Positions 26,311 to 34,779 of a DNA stretch of 64,000 bases are shown piece after piece (position 1 is the first letter of the stretch; each line of letters opens with the position of its first letter). The position numbers and the translations under genes were made by a program. Source of the DNA: JBDWFY01 sp965275915 (GTDB taxonomy: Bacteria; Pseudomonadota; Alphaproteobacteria; Rhizobiales; Stappiaceae); contig CBDHYI010000006.1 in assembly GCA_965275915.1 (NCBI GenBank), forward strand, positions 434,001-498,000, given 5' to 3'. The notes beneath the pieces are model-generated. The model was not told the origin of the DNA, searched no databases, and saw only the letters and a list, made by a program, of their open reading frames with translations.

Positions 26311-27167
26311 CTGACTTTGTAACGCTCTTTGAAATGGGGCCCCGTGACGGCCTCCAGAACCAGAAACGCCTCATTCCGACCGAGGACAAAATCGACCTTG
26401 TCAATCGCCTGTCGGGCTGCGGTTACAAGAAAATCGAAGTCACAAGCTTTGTAAGCCCCGAATGGGTTCCACAGCTTGCCGATGCTTCGGAGGTCATGAA
26501 AGGCATCAGGAGGAAAGAGGGCGTTGTCTATACCGCTTTGACGCCTAACATGCAGGGCGTTACCCGGGCCCTTTCGGCCAAAGCTGATGAAGTTGCGATA
26601 TTCGGCTCAGCGTCCGAGACATTCAGCCATAAAAACATCAACTGCTCCATCGAAGAAAGTCTTGAGCGTTTTCAACCCGTTGTTAAGGAGGCTTCTGTCA
26701 ATGGCATACCGGTTCGCGGTTATATCTCCTGTGTGACCGACTGCCCGTATGAAGGAAAAGTTCCGGCTGAAAACGTGGTTCGCGTTGCAGCCGCCCTGTT
26801 TGCAATGGGCGCTTATGAGGTTTCACTCGGAGATACGATTGGGGCGGGGACGCCCGAGACAATAGGGACAATGCTTGATGCGGTCCTGGCGCAGTTTCCC
26901 GCAGAGCGACTGGCCGGCCATTATCATGATACGGGGCACCGGGCGCTTGAAAACATCGAAGCCAGCCTGGAACGCGGCCTCAGAACGTTTGATGCCGCCA
27001 TCGGCGGCCTTGGCGGTTGTCCTTATGCACCCGACGCAAAAGGCAATGTCGATACGATCAAGGTTGATCGCCTTTTGCGGGACCGGGGATTTGAAACCGG
27101 TCTGGACCCTGACCGGTTGGAACGAACGGCTGAATTCGTCATGGACCTGAAGGACCGTACGCAATGA
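26307..27167 (+). CDS. mvaB: Hydroxymethylglutaryl-CoA lyase
   Basis: HMG-CoA lyase (LiuE/MvaB), splitting 3-hydroxy-3-methylglutaryl-CoA to acetoacetate and acetyl-CoA as the last step of leucine degradation. At 286 residues it has a TIM barrel beginning with the metal-binding segment EMGPRDGLQNQKR. The family signature SLGDTIGAGTPETI and the catalytic Cys loop GLGGCPYAPDAKGNVDT are present near the C-terminus. It overlaps the ligase gene by four bases (ATGA) and the hydratase gene by four. Confidence 0.95.
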   Translation: MTDFVTLFEMGPRDGLQNQKRLIPTEDKIDLVNRLSGCGYKKIEVTSFVSPEWVPQLADASEVMKGIRRKEGVVYTALTPNMQGVTRALSAKADEVAIFGSASETFSHKNINCSIEESLERFQPVVKEASVNGIPVRGYISCVTDCPYEGKVPAENVVRVAAALFAMGAYEVSLGDTIGAGTPETIGTMLDAVLAQFPAERLAGHYHDTGHRALENIEASLERGLRTFDAAIGGLGGCPYAPDAKGNVDTIKVDRLLRDRGFETGLDPDRLERTAEFVMDLKDRTQ

Positions 27168-27952
27168 CTTATGAGACGATCCGGATCGAGCAGGATGAAC
27201 GGGGCGTTGCAACGCTCGTTCTCAACCGGCCGGAAAAACATAATGCGCTGTCGAGCCGGATGATCGAGGAACTGACCGCAGCGGCCATCGCCTTGGGCGG
27301 GGACGAGCGGGTCCGGGTCGTTGTTTTGACCGGTGAAGGAAAGAGCTTTTGCGCCGGTGCCGACCTCTCCTGGATGAAAGCGCAGTTTGACGCCACCCGA
27401 GCGCATAGGATGGACGAAGCCCGCAAGCTGGCGAACCTTCTGCGTCAGCTCAATGAGTTGCCCAAGCCGCTGATCGGCCGAATTCAAGGCCAGGCCTATG
27501 GCGGAGGTGTCGGTCTGATGAGTGTGTGCGACGTTGCGGTCGCGCAGTCCGATGCGCGGTTCGGCCTGACCGAAACCCGGCTTGGCCTCATTCCGGCAAC
27601 GATCAGTCCCTATGTCATGGCCAGATTGGGCGAAGGGCCGGCTCGTCGGGTATTCATGTCCGGCCGCCTGTTCGATGCGGCTGAAGCGCAATCCCTTGGC
27701 CTGTGCGCCATGTGTGTCGATGCTGCGACCTTTGATGAGGCCATCGAACGGCAGGTGCGCCCTTATCTTTCCGCGTCGCCAGTCGCCGTCTCTGAGGCAA
27801 AATCCATTGTGCGGTCACTTGGTCCGATCATTGATGATGCCGTCATGGAAGAGACCATTACCCGGCTCGCCGATACGTGGGAGACGGAGGCGGCACGAGA
27901 GGGTGTGCAGGCGTTCTTTGAAAAACGCAAACCTGACTGGGCAGTCACTTAA
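27164..27952 (+). CDS. liuC: Methylglutaconyl-CoA hydratase (enoyl-CoA hydratase family)
   Basis: Crotonase-fold hydratase of 262 residues that would convert 3-methylglutaconyl-CoA to HMG-CoA. Family motifs are NRPEKHNALSSRMIEEL, the oxyanion segment SFCAGADLSWMKAQ (CAGADL-W is typical of the LiuC/AUH branch) and GQAYGGGVGLMSVCDVAV. It is the last gene of the leucine operon. Its TAA overlaps the TAA of soeC on the other strand (27949-27952), leaving no room for a separate terminator. Confidence 0.92.
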   Translation: MTYETIRIEQDERGVATLVLNRPEKHNALSSRMIEELTAAAIALGGDERVRVVVLTGEGKSFCAGADLSWMKAQFDATRAHRMDEARKLANLLRQLNELPKPLIGRIQGQAYGGGVGLMSVCDVAVAQSDARFGLTETRLGLIPATISPYVMARLGEGPARRVFMSGRLFDAAEAQSLGLCAMCVDAATFDEAIERQVRPYLSASPVAVSEAKSIVRSLGPIIDDAVMEETITRLADTWETEAAREGVQAFFEKRKPDWAVT

Positions 27953-28875
27953 CGATGACCGTAATATAGGGACACGGCGTGTTCCGCCTCGGCAAAGAAC
28001 AGCCAGCGACCGATAAAAATACCGGCGAGATGGGTTGCAAATGCCAGCAGCAGCCAGAGCGGCGCAGCAAATCCGGTGGCCGCGATAAGCAGCAGCACCA
28101 AAGGAACCGCGCCGCCGACCAGGAGGGCCAACCGCTTCAGCTTCTGTGCATGCTTGCGCGCCACCCGATAGACCATTTCCTTCATCAGATAGTTCGGTGA
28201 GGAATGCGGCGATTCAAGCAGCCGCACGCTGCCCAGAAAGCCAAGTCCGGTCGCCGTCTCCGGAGACGAACCGGATGCTGCCAGATCCACTTTTTCATTT
28301 CTCTGCCACATAGCCAGGGTGACGCCCCAACTGAGGATGACCAGAACAATCGAAATAATCACAAAAGCGGACGATACAGGTGCGGCAATGGAGGCCACGA
28401 AAGTGAGTGCCAGCAGACCGCTGCTGAGAGCGAAGGTCAGGAACATGACCGGTGTCAGCACCGAATGCCAGCGCGGTACTGTCTTCATCTGTGCGTAAAT
28501 CATTGCGGTGGAATACACCGTTGCGATGGCGAGCAGTGTGGTTACCGTGCCCAGCTGCGAAACTTCAAGACCGCCGAAGAGCAGCAGAACGGCATAAAGT
28601 CCCCCTGCCCCCAAGGTCAGAACAGCGAGCACTCCTTCCCGGGACAGCCAGGAGGAGCGCCACTGCGTCAGCGCTCTCCAGGCGCGCTCCGGATGACCGA
28701 GATGGAATGTGGAGGCCAGCAGTCCCGCAACCGCCATTGCGAAACCCAGGATGACGGATACCCAAAGATAAGCCGGGCTGTAAAACGGCCCGATGCCGAG
28801 GAACAGAAGTCCCAGCAATCCGAAACCCGCGCCGCTCAGGCTGGTAAAAATGATGATGCTTGGTGCCGGATGCAT
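27949..28875 (-). CDS. soeC: Membrane anchor subunit, SoeC/DmsC family
   Basis: Quinone-interacting membrane subunit of 308 residues with about eight hydrophobic helices. The DmsC-family motif HLGHPERAWRALTQWRSSWL is present at about 57-76. In the soeABC system it passes electrons from the iron-sulfur subunit to the quinone pool. The order molybdo subunit, FeS subunit, DmsC-type anchor fits both DMSO reductase and SoeABC. SoeC is favoured because the molybdo subunit lacks a Tat signal. It begins three bases after soeB. Confidence 0.82.
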   Translation of the reverse strand: MHPAPSIIIFTSLSGAGFGLLGLLFLGIGPFYSPAYLWVSVILGFAMAVAGLLASTFHLGHPERAWRALTQWRSSWLSREGVLAVLTLGAGGLYAVLLLFGGLEVSQLGTVTTLLAIATVYSTAMIYAQMKTVPRWHSVLTPVMFLTFALSSGLLALTFVASIAAPVSSAFVIISIVLVILSWGVTLAMWQRNEKVDLAASGSSPETATGLGFLGSVRLLESPHSSPNYLMKEMVYRVARKHAQKLKRLALLVGGAVPLVLLLIAATGFAAPLWLLLAFATHLAGIFIGRWLFFAEAEHAVSLYYGHR

Positions 28876-28878
28876 GCC

Positions 28879-29661
28879 TTACCCCAACTTTTCCAGAGCG
28901 TTATCAAGCCATCCGAGCAATCCGTCCTTGGTGCTGGGTTCGGAGAGTTCCGGCTTTGCCAGCTGAATAAGGTCGATATCGTGTTTGGGCCGGGGCGGCA
29001 GATATTGATTGACCGGCTTGGTCCCCATCTCCGGCATCAGATCGATACCGCCCCGCGCTGCCGAGAGCTTGGAGACGTTGGAATTCGGATCGTTGAAATC
29101 TCCAAAATGGCGCGCGCCCGCCGGGCATGTTTTAACGCAAGCCGGAACACGGTCTTCTTCGGGAATGTTCTCGTTATAAATCCGGTCGACGCAGAGGGTG
29201 CATTTTTTCATCACGCCTTCGTCCGCATCAAGTTCGCGGGCGCCATAGGGACACGCCCATGCGCACAACCCGCAGCCGATACACCAGTCTTCATTCACAA
29301 GCACAATACCGTCTTCGGAGCGCTTGTAGCTGGCACCGGTCGGACAGACCGTAACACAAGGAGCATCGTCACAGTGGAGGCAGCTCTTCGGAAAGTGAAC
29401 CAGTTGGGAAAGCTGAGAAATCGGCGTTCCGGTGTTATCTTTTGACCGGTTGGGACTCGCCTTGACCTCGAACGTATGAACCCGGTTGAGCCAGGTGCCG
29501 GTGGGGGTGTCACCGTACGGATTCTGATCCGACAGCGGCGCGCCATAGCCGCCGGTATTCCATTCCTTGCAGGCAACCTCGCAGGCATGGCAGCCCACGC
29601 ACGTGTCGAGGTCAATGGCAAGGCCCAGTTTCTTCTGAGTCGTTTCGGGCAAAAGGGTCAT
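28879..29661 (-). CDS. soeB: Four-cluster iron-sulfur subunit, SoeB/DmsB family
   Basis: Electron-transfer subunit of 260 residues. Four cysteine groups typical of four [4Fe-4S] clusters are seen: CVGCHACEVACKEW, CLHCDDAPCVTVCPTGA, CIGCGLCAWACPYGA and the pair CTLCVDRI with CVKTCPAGA. ATG 29661 is preferred to a GTG at 29670, because AAGGAG sits eight bases before the ATG and touches the GTG. Its ATG overlaps the soeA stop (ATGA), indicating coupled translation. It links the molybdenum site of SoeA to SoeC. Confidence 0.88.
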   Translation of the reverse strand: MTLLPETTQKKLGLAIDLDTCVGCHACEVACKEWNTGGYGAPLSDQNPYGDTPTGTWLNRVHTFEVKASPNRSKDNTGTPISQLSQLVHFPKSCLHCDDAPCVTVCPTGASYKRSEDGIVLVNEDWCIGCGLCAWACPYGARELDADEGVMKKCTLCVDRIYNENIPEEDRVPACVKTCPAGARHFGDFNDPNSNVSKLSAARGGIDLMPEMGTKPVNQYLPPRPKHDIDLIQLAKPELSEPSTKDGLLGWLDNALEKLG

Positions 29662-32522
29662 TTTGTCCACTCCTTGCCATATGCGATGTCGTCCGGCCCG
29701 TAACCGACCGGAGACTCTTGTGCGCTCATATGCGGCTGACTGATGCCATCACCTGCGTCTGCTTTCTCGATCCTCACCTTCAAATCGTACCAGGCCGCCT
29801 GGCCGGTAATCGGATCCGAGTTAGACCAGCGATAGCCGTCACCCTGTTCGGGCAACAACTCATTGATCAGGTGATTGAGCAAGAAGCCTTTTTTCGTCTC
29901 CGGCGCGTTTGATTTCAGCGCCCAGGCCCCTTCCCGCTTGCCGATCGCATTCCAAGTCCAGACCGTATTGGCATTGAGGGCGTCCATGCGGGCAACCGGA
30001 ATCTTGATCCGACCGTGATTGGAGATCAGCCAGACCCAGTCGCCATCTTTCAGGTCATGTTCGTCGCACAGCGAACCGGAGACATAGAGCGGATTGGTTC
30101 CATGGATCTGCCTGAGCCACGCATTCTGCGACCCCCAGGAGTGATACATCGCCGCCGGGCGCTGGGTGATGGCGCAAATCGGAAATTCCTCTTCGCTCAC
30201 CATCGAGCCTTCAAAAGGTGGATACCACATCGGCAATGGATCAAAGGCTTCTTTTATCCGCCCGCGCAGCCGATCAGGCGGCTGCCGGTCGCCATGGCCT
30301 TCGGCAGCGGCCTGGAACTTGCGCATCGGTTCAATGTAGAGCTGGAACAGGTAAGGCTGAGGCTCGTCGTAAAAGCCTTTTGAGACGGCCCAATCCTGGT
30401 AGGCACTGTTCCAGGGTTTGTAGAATCGCGCTTCGTCCGGCACGTGTTCGAGCCAAAAACCACCCTCTTCGATATAGCGTTTCAACTGATCCTTGTTCGG
30501 AGTGCCGCGTCCGCTCCGATCGCCATTTTCGCCGCGCCAACCGGCCAGGGGCCCGACGCCGGGACGGCGTTCATGGTTGACTATGTAATCGGCATAATCC
30601 TTGTATTTTGCGTTACCGTTGTCGTCGACGAAGCCGGGCAGTTTCAGGCGGTTGGCAAGATCGATGATCACCGACTGAAATCCGCGTACTTCCCGGTCGG
30701 GCTCTACGACCGGCCAGCGAATGGAATCGGCGGCGGCATCCGCTTCACAAATCGGACGGTCAAGCAACGAGATGCAGTCATGGCGCTCAAGATAGGTGGT
30801 ATCGGGCAGCACCAGATCGGAGAAAGCGACCATCTCCGAGGAATAAGCGTCCGAATAGATGATCTTCGGGATGACATAATCGCCGTTCTCGTCCTTCTCC
30901 CGCAGCATCTCCATGACGCCACCGGAGTTCATGGATGAGTTCCAGGACATGTTCGCCATGTACATGAACAGCACATCGATACCGTAAGGGTCCTTGGCTG
31001 CGGCGTTGGCGATGACCATGTGCATCATGCCGTGGGATGACATCGGCGCATCCCAGCTGAACGCCTTGTCAATGCGGACAGGTGTGTTGTCGTCTTTCAG
31101 TGCAAGGTTCTCAGGACCGCGCGGAAAGCCCAGATGCGGACCGTTCAACGGGCTGCCTGCATTGGATTTGGCATGCGGTGTCGGATGGGCTTCAACGGGT
31201 TTTGGATATGGCGGTTTGAATCGAAAACCGCCGGGCACTTCCACTGAGCCGAGAAGGATCTGAAGAATGTGAAGGGCGCGACAGGTCTGAAAGCCGTTGG
31301 AATGTGCGGAAATACCGCGCATCGCATGGAAGCTGACCGGTCGTCCGGTCATGGTCTCGTGCCGGACGCCCCGAAGATCCGTCCAGGGCTGTTCGATAAC
31401 AATCTCTTCCTCGAAAGCCACATGGGCCAGTTCGGACGCCAGCCGTTTGATCGTCGCTTCAGACACGCCGCACCTGTCCGCAACATTGGCGGGTGCATAC
31501 TCATCCGACAGATATTTCTCGGCCATGAGTTCGAACACAGGCCGCGCCTTTCGTCCATCGGCGAGCGTGACCGTTCCTTTCAGGGCTGGTTTTACATCTG
31601 CATCCAGGATGGGGCGTTCCTTTTTCGCAACACGGTCCCAGACCAGAACATTGTCGTCTGTGTCCCTGGCAAACAGACCGTGGTCGGCTTCGCCCGGATT
31701 ATCGATGACCAGGGCCGGCGCATTGGTATAGCGAATCAGGTAGTTAAGATCGACGTGACCGGTACGGATCAATTCGTGCACCATGGCCAGTATGAACAGC
31801 CCATCGGTACCGGGCGTGATGCCGACCCACTCGTCCGCAATCGCGTTGTAGCCGCTACGAACCGGATTGACGCCGACAACCTTGGCGCCGCGTTCCTTCA
31901 GTTTGCCAAGCCCGATCTTGATGGGGTTGGAATCGTGATCCTCCGCAACGCCGAATATCATGAACATCCTGGTCCGGTCCCAATCGGGTGACCCGAATTC
32001 CCAGAACGCTCCCCCCATCGTGTAGATGCCGGCTGCCGCCATATTGACGGAGCAGAAACCGCCATGAGCGGCGTAATTGGGTGTCCCGAATTGCTGTGCC
32101 CACCAGCTCGTCAGGGATTGGGACTGATCCCGGCCGGTGAAAAAGGCAAGTTTCTCCGGTCCGTTTTTGCGAACGGGTTCAAGCCAGGAAACAGCGAGTT
32201 CCAGTGCTTCGTCCCATTCGATTTCTTCAAATTTGCCTTCGCCGCGCTCTCCCACGCGTTTGAGCGGTTTTTTGAGGCGCGCCGGAGAATAGTGCTGCAT
32301 GATCCCGGCCGAGCCCTTGGCGCACAAGACGCCCTGATTGACGGGGTGATCGCGGTTGCCTTCGATATAACGGACTTTTCCATCGCGCATATGCACATTG
32401 ATCCCGCACCGGCAGGCACACATGTAGCAAGTGGTTTTTCGGATTTCCTCCGAGACGACGGGAGATGCGGGTGTCGAGGGCTGCTCGGTGCGCCCGTTTG
32501 CAAGAGCGTGCAAAGGCTTCAA
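29658..32522 (-). CDS. soeA: Molybdopterin oxidoreductase, sulfite dehydrogenase SoeA-like
   Basis: Catalytic subunit of 954 residues in the DMSO reductase superfamily, predicted to oxidise sulfite to sulfate in the cytoplasm and pass electrons to quinone. The N-terminal cluster motif is CYMCACRCGINV with a fourth Cys in GVLCAKG. A candidate Mo-ligand Cys is in GGFCSVNMAAAG (about residues 156-167). The molybdopterin dinucleotide-binding domain lies at the C-terminus (about 790-920). No twin-arginine signal peptide is present, as expected for SoeA and unlike DmsA or PsrA. The start is TTG 32522 with GGAGGG eight bases upstream. Alternatives are a tetrathionate/polysulfide-type or an uncharacterised reductase, since substrate is hard to assign in this superfamily. 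Confidence 0.8.
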   Translation of the reverse strand: MKPLHALANGRTEQPSTPASPVVSEEIRKTTCYMCACRCGINVHMRDGKVRYIEGNRDHPVNQGVLCAKGSAGIMQHYSPARLKKPLKRVGERGEGKFEEIEWDEALELAVSWLEPVRKNGPEKLAFFTGRDQSQSLTSWWAQQFGTPNYAAHGGFCSVNMAAAGIYTMGGAFWEFGSPDWDRTRMFMIFGVAEDHDSNPIKIGLGKLKERGAKVVGVNPVRSGYNAIADEWVGITPGTDGLFILAMVHELIRTGHVDLNYLIRYTNAPALVIDNPGEADHGLFARDTDDNVLVWDRVAKKERPILDADVKPALKGTVTLADGRKARPVFELMAEKYLSDEYAPANVADRCGVSEATIKRLASELAHVAFEEEIVIEQPWTDLRGVRHETMTGRPVSFHAMRGISAHSNGFQTCRALHILQILLGSVEVPGGFRFKPPYPKPVEAHPTPHAKSNAGSPLNGPHLGFPRGPENLALKDDNTPVRIDKAFSWDAPMSSHGMMHMVIANAAAKDPYGIDVLFMYMANMSWNSSMNSGGVMEMLREKDENGDYVIPKIIYSDAYSSEMVAFSDLVLPDTTYLERHDCISLLDRPICEADAAADSIRWPVVEPDREVRGFQSVIIDLANRLKLPGFVDDNGNAKYKDYADYIVNHERRPGVGPLAGWRGENGDRSGRGTPNKDQLKRYIEEGGFWLEHVPDEARFYKPWNSAYQDWAVSKGFYDEPQPYLFQLYIEPMRKFQAAAEGHGDRQPPDRLRGRIKEAFDPLPMWYPPFEGSMVSEEEFPICAITQRPAAMYHSWGSQNAWLRQIHGTNPLYVSGSLCDEHDLKDGDWVWLISNHGRIKIPVARMDALNANTVWTWNAIGKREGAWALKSNAPETKKGFLLNHLINELLPEQGDGYRWSNSDPITGQAAWYDLKVRIEKADAGDGISQPHMSAQESPVGYGPDDIAYGKEWTK

Positions 32523-32929
32523 ACGTCAAACCCTCCAAATTCTGCCGTTAAAACAACGTGCGGGAGACTACGACGCTCCAATATCCAAGCACAGCGCCAC
32601 TTTTACTGAGACAGTGAGCCAGTCGAAACCGGCCTCGAAGCGCACATGATACGGCGAATGTATTATCCGGCACAAGATTGGTGGATAAGTGGAAAACCTA
32701 TAGAAGTCTGTACAAGAAATGGGCGGTCGACAATTGAAAGTGGCTTAGCTGAATTCCGGGGAATACTTGATGAGAGGATAGCTTAAATGAGAGAGAGGCC
32801 GTCTTATTGCCTGTCTTGGAACGCACCGAGTCTTATATAAGACCGGAACCGCATCCCGAGACAGGCTGCCTGGAACTATTCAAAAGTATAAGAAAAAGGT
32901 CTTGTTTCCAAACGTGCGGACGGCCCGCA
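32523..32929. other. Intergenic region upstream of soeA, with nested palindromes
   Basis: About 400 bases between soeA and the GAF-domain gene (both on the minus strand). I see no coding frame with support. The region should hold the soeA promoter and the 3' end of the pca operon message. Its notable element is the symmetric structure at 32809-32866, listed separately. Confidence 0.5.
32809..32866. promoter_or_regulatory. Nested inverted repeats (regulatory site or 3' hairpin)
   Basis: The outer arms GCCTGTCT (32809-32816) and AGACAGGC (32859-32866) are perfect inverted repeats. Inside lies the 14-bp perfect palindrome GTCTTATATAAGAC (32830-32843). The element is 64 bases after the GAF gene and about 290 bases before soeA. 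There is no T-run on either side, so a simple terminator is unlikely. A protein-binding site or an mRNA 3' structure is possible. Confidence 0.45.
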
Positions 32930-33451
32930 TCATTTCTTCCGAAAGACGGCGTTCATAAGAAGCTGCAGTTCGTGTGCATCCACATCGTCAAAAGCCGCTC
33001 TTCGGTCAGAATCAATATCCAGAACCGCGATCAGCTGTCCGGAAGTGTCGCATATCGGCAGAACCAGTTCGGATCTGGTTGTAGCGGAACAGGCGATGTG
33101 CGAGGCATCGCTCTCAACATCATCGATAATTTGCGGTTCACCTGTCCGCGCGCAGCGCCCGCAGATGCCGCGTGAAAACGGAATTACGAGACAGCCGTGC
33201 CCTCCCTGATAGGGTCCGATCTTGAGGGTTGCATTGCCGACATTACGATAAAAGCCCAGCCAGTCGAAGCGATCATCGGAATGATAGAGTTCGCATGCGA
33301 CGGTGGCCATCAGCGCGATCGGATCGTTCTCCCCCTCCGTGAGTGACAGAACGCGTTTGCTCACGTTGCTGTAACGTTGAAAAACCTGTTCCAATTCAGT
33401 GTTCAATCCGTTTGGTTCCTGTTGCCGATAACCGTGTTGCAGTCCGTCCAC
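32930..33451 (-). CDS. GAF-domain free methionine-(R)-sulfoxide reductase-like protein
   Basis: Single GAF domain of 173 residues resembling fRMsr (MsrC), which reduces free L-methionine-(R)-sulfoxide. The family pattern is seen as FDWLGFYRNV, then GCLVIPFSRGICGRC, and SHIACSATTRSELVLPI. These contain the three positions corresponding to the redox cysteines of E. coli MsrC. The segment AVLDIDSDRRAAFDDVD also matches. The start is GTG 33451, five bases after pcaB, so it is the last gene of the pca operon. The first 15-20 residues are longer than usual. A generic signalling GAF role is less likely, because all three Cys are kept. Confidence 0.85.
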   Translation of the reverse strand: MDGLQHGYRQQEPNGLNTELEQVFQRYSNVSKRVLSLTEGENDPIALMATVACELYHSDDRFDWLGFYRNVGNATLKIGPYQGGHGCLVIPFSRGICGRCARTGEPQIIDDVESDASHIACSATTRSELVLPICDTSGQLIAVLDIDSDRRAAFDDVDAHELQLLMNAVFRKK

Positions 33452-33456
33452 CCGAC

Positions 33457-34773
33457 CTAATCAGCGACAGCGCGCGCGATCAGTTCTCTCGCCTGTCCAA
33501 TCTGTTTTTCCGGCTGTTTCAGGGCCAGCCAGTCAATGTCCAGATCGCAGGAAGCCGAAAGTTCGTCGATCAGGGATCCACCGTTTTGAGCGATCTTCCG
33601 ACAAGCCTCTTTTACAAGCTTCTGGGCATCGGGTAAGGGCATATGCGCTGCCATCGCAAACGCGGCCGCTTCGGCCATCATCAGATCGTTGGAGTGTTCG
33701 AAAAGCCTGTTGATATTGTCTTGATCCGCGTCAAGACCGGTACTCAGTTCTGTGGCAACGGTCAGCGCCCGTACGGTCATCAGCACCATCTGAGGCAGTG
33801 TGATCCACTCGGTTATCCATGCGGCTCCATCCCGTTCGGCCGGGTGGAGCATGGCCGAAATCATTGTGGCCTGAAGACCCGGAATGTGCCGGGCATAGGA
33901 TACCAGCAACTCAGCACCAACCGGATTGGATTTTTGCGGCATCGTTGAAGAAGCGCCGCCGCTGCCGGACTGGACCTCCCGAATTTCGGATTGCCCCAAC
34001 AGAATGAGATCCTGGCCGATTTTACCCAGGGTCGCCGAGATAAGGCTCAGGCAGCCTGTAAATTCGACCAGGCTGTCCCGCTGGGTATGCCAGGGCAACG
34101 CCGGTGTTCCAAGGCCAAGCTCGGATGCCAGCCCACTCATAACGGCAATGCCATCCTTGCCGAACGCGGACAGATTGCCCGAGGCGCCGCCCAACTGAAC
34201 CACCTCCAGCCGAGGCCTTAACTCGATGAGCCGCTGCCGGTGCCGCTTGAGCGGCATCAGCCAGGCGGCAAATTTCAGGCCGAGTGCTGTCGGCGTTGCC
34301 TGCTGTGACCGGGTTCGCGCCGGGACGGCTGTCTCCCCGAAGGCGTCCGCCTTTTCCGACAGGATCGTGATGAGTCGATCCATTCGTCCGGACAGGATTT
34401 CTGACGCTTCCCGCAGTCGAAGAATGAGTGCGGTGTCCATGATATCCTGGCTGGTCGCCCCGAAATGCACATACGCGGATGCCGCCGGGCCGACAGCCTT
34501 GCGCAGTTCCCGGACCAGCGAGGGAATGGGAATGCCGTCGGCGGCGGTCCCCTCGGCAAGCGTTTCGGGATCCAGGTGCATGGACGATGCGGTGTGAGCG
34601 ATCCTATCCGCCGCGGATGCGGGAATGAGACCGGTCTGCCCCTGAACCGTTGCGAGGGCGGCTTCCACCTTAAGCAGAGCGGCGACCTCCTTTTCCGGCG
34701 TAAAAATTACGCTGAGGTCATCGTCTCCCAGGAAACGGCCGTAGATCGAGGAATCAAGAACGCTGACTGACAT
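33457..34773 (-). CDS. pcaB: 3-Carboxy-cis,cis-muconate cycloisomerase
   Basis: Fumarase/aspartase superfamily enzyme that cyclises 3-carboxymuconate to 4-carboxymuconolactone in protocatechuate breakdown. Its 438 residues are typical of PcaB. The superfamily signature GGASSTMPQKSNPVGAEL is present at about 276-293. HFGATSQDIMDTALIL (about 103-118) and RTRSQQATPTALGLKFA also fit PcaB rather than adenylosuccinate lyase. It lies six bases downstream of pcaF. Confidence 0.92.
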   Translation of the reverse strand: MSVSVLDSSIYGRFLGDDDLSVIFTPEKEVAALLKVEAALATVQGQTGLIPASAADRIAHTASSMHLDPETLAEGTAADGIPIPSLVRELRKAVGPAASAYVHFGATSQDIMDTALILRLREASEILSGRMDRLITILSEKADAFGETAVPARTRSQQATPTALGLKFAAWLMPLKRHRQRLIELRPRLEVVQLGGASGNLSAFGKDGIAVMSGLASELGLGTPALPWHTQRDSLVEFTGCLSLISATLGKIGQDLILLGQSEIREVQSGSGGASSTMPQKSNPVGAELLVSYARHIPGLQATMISAMLHPAERDGAAWITEWITLPQMVLMTVRALTVATELSTGLDADQDNINRLFEHSNDLMMAEAAAFAMAAHMPLPDAQKLVKEACRKIAQNGGSLIDELSASCDLDIDWLALKQPEKQIGQARELIARAVAD

Positions 34774-34779
34774 CGGATC

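Noticed and set aside
28204..29445. Plus-strand open frame of 413 codons opposite soeC and soeB
   Set aside because: Its product is rich in Gln, Arg and His without any domain, as expected for the complement of GC-rich membrane and FeS genes. The opposite strand has unmistakable DmsC and ferredoxin motifs.
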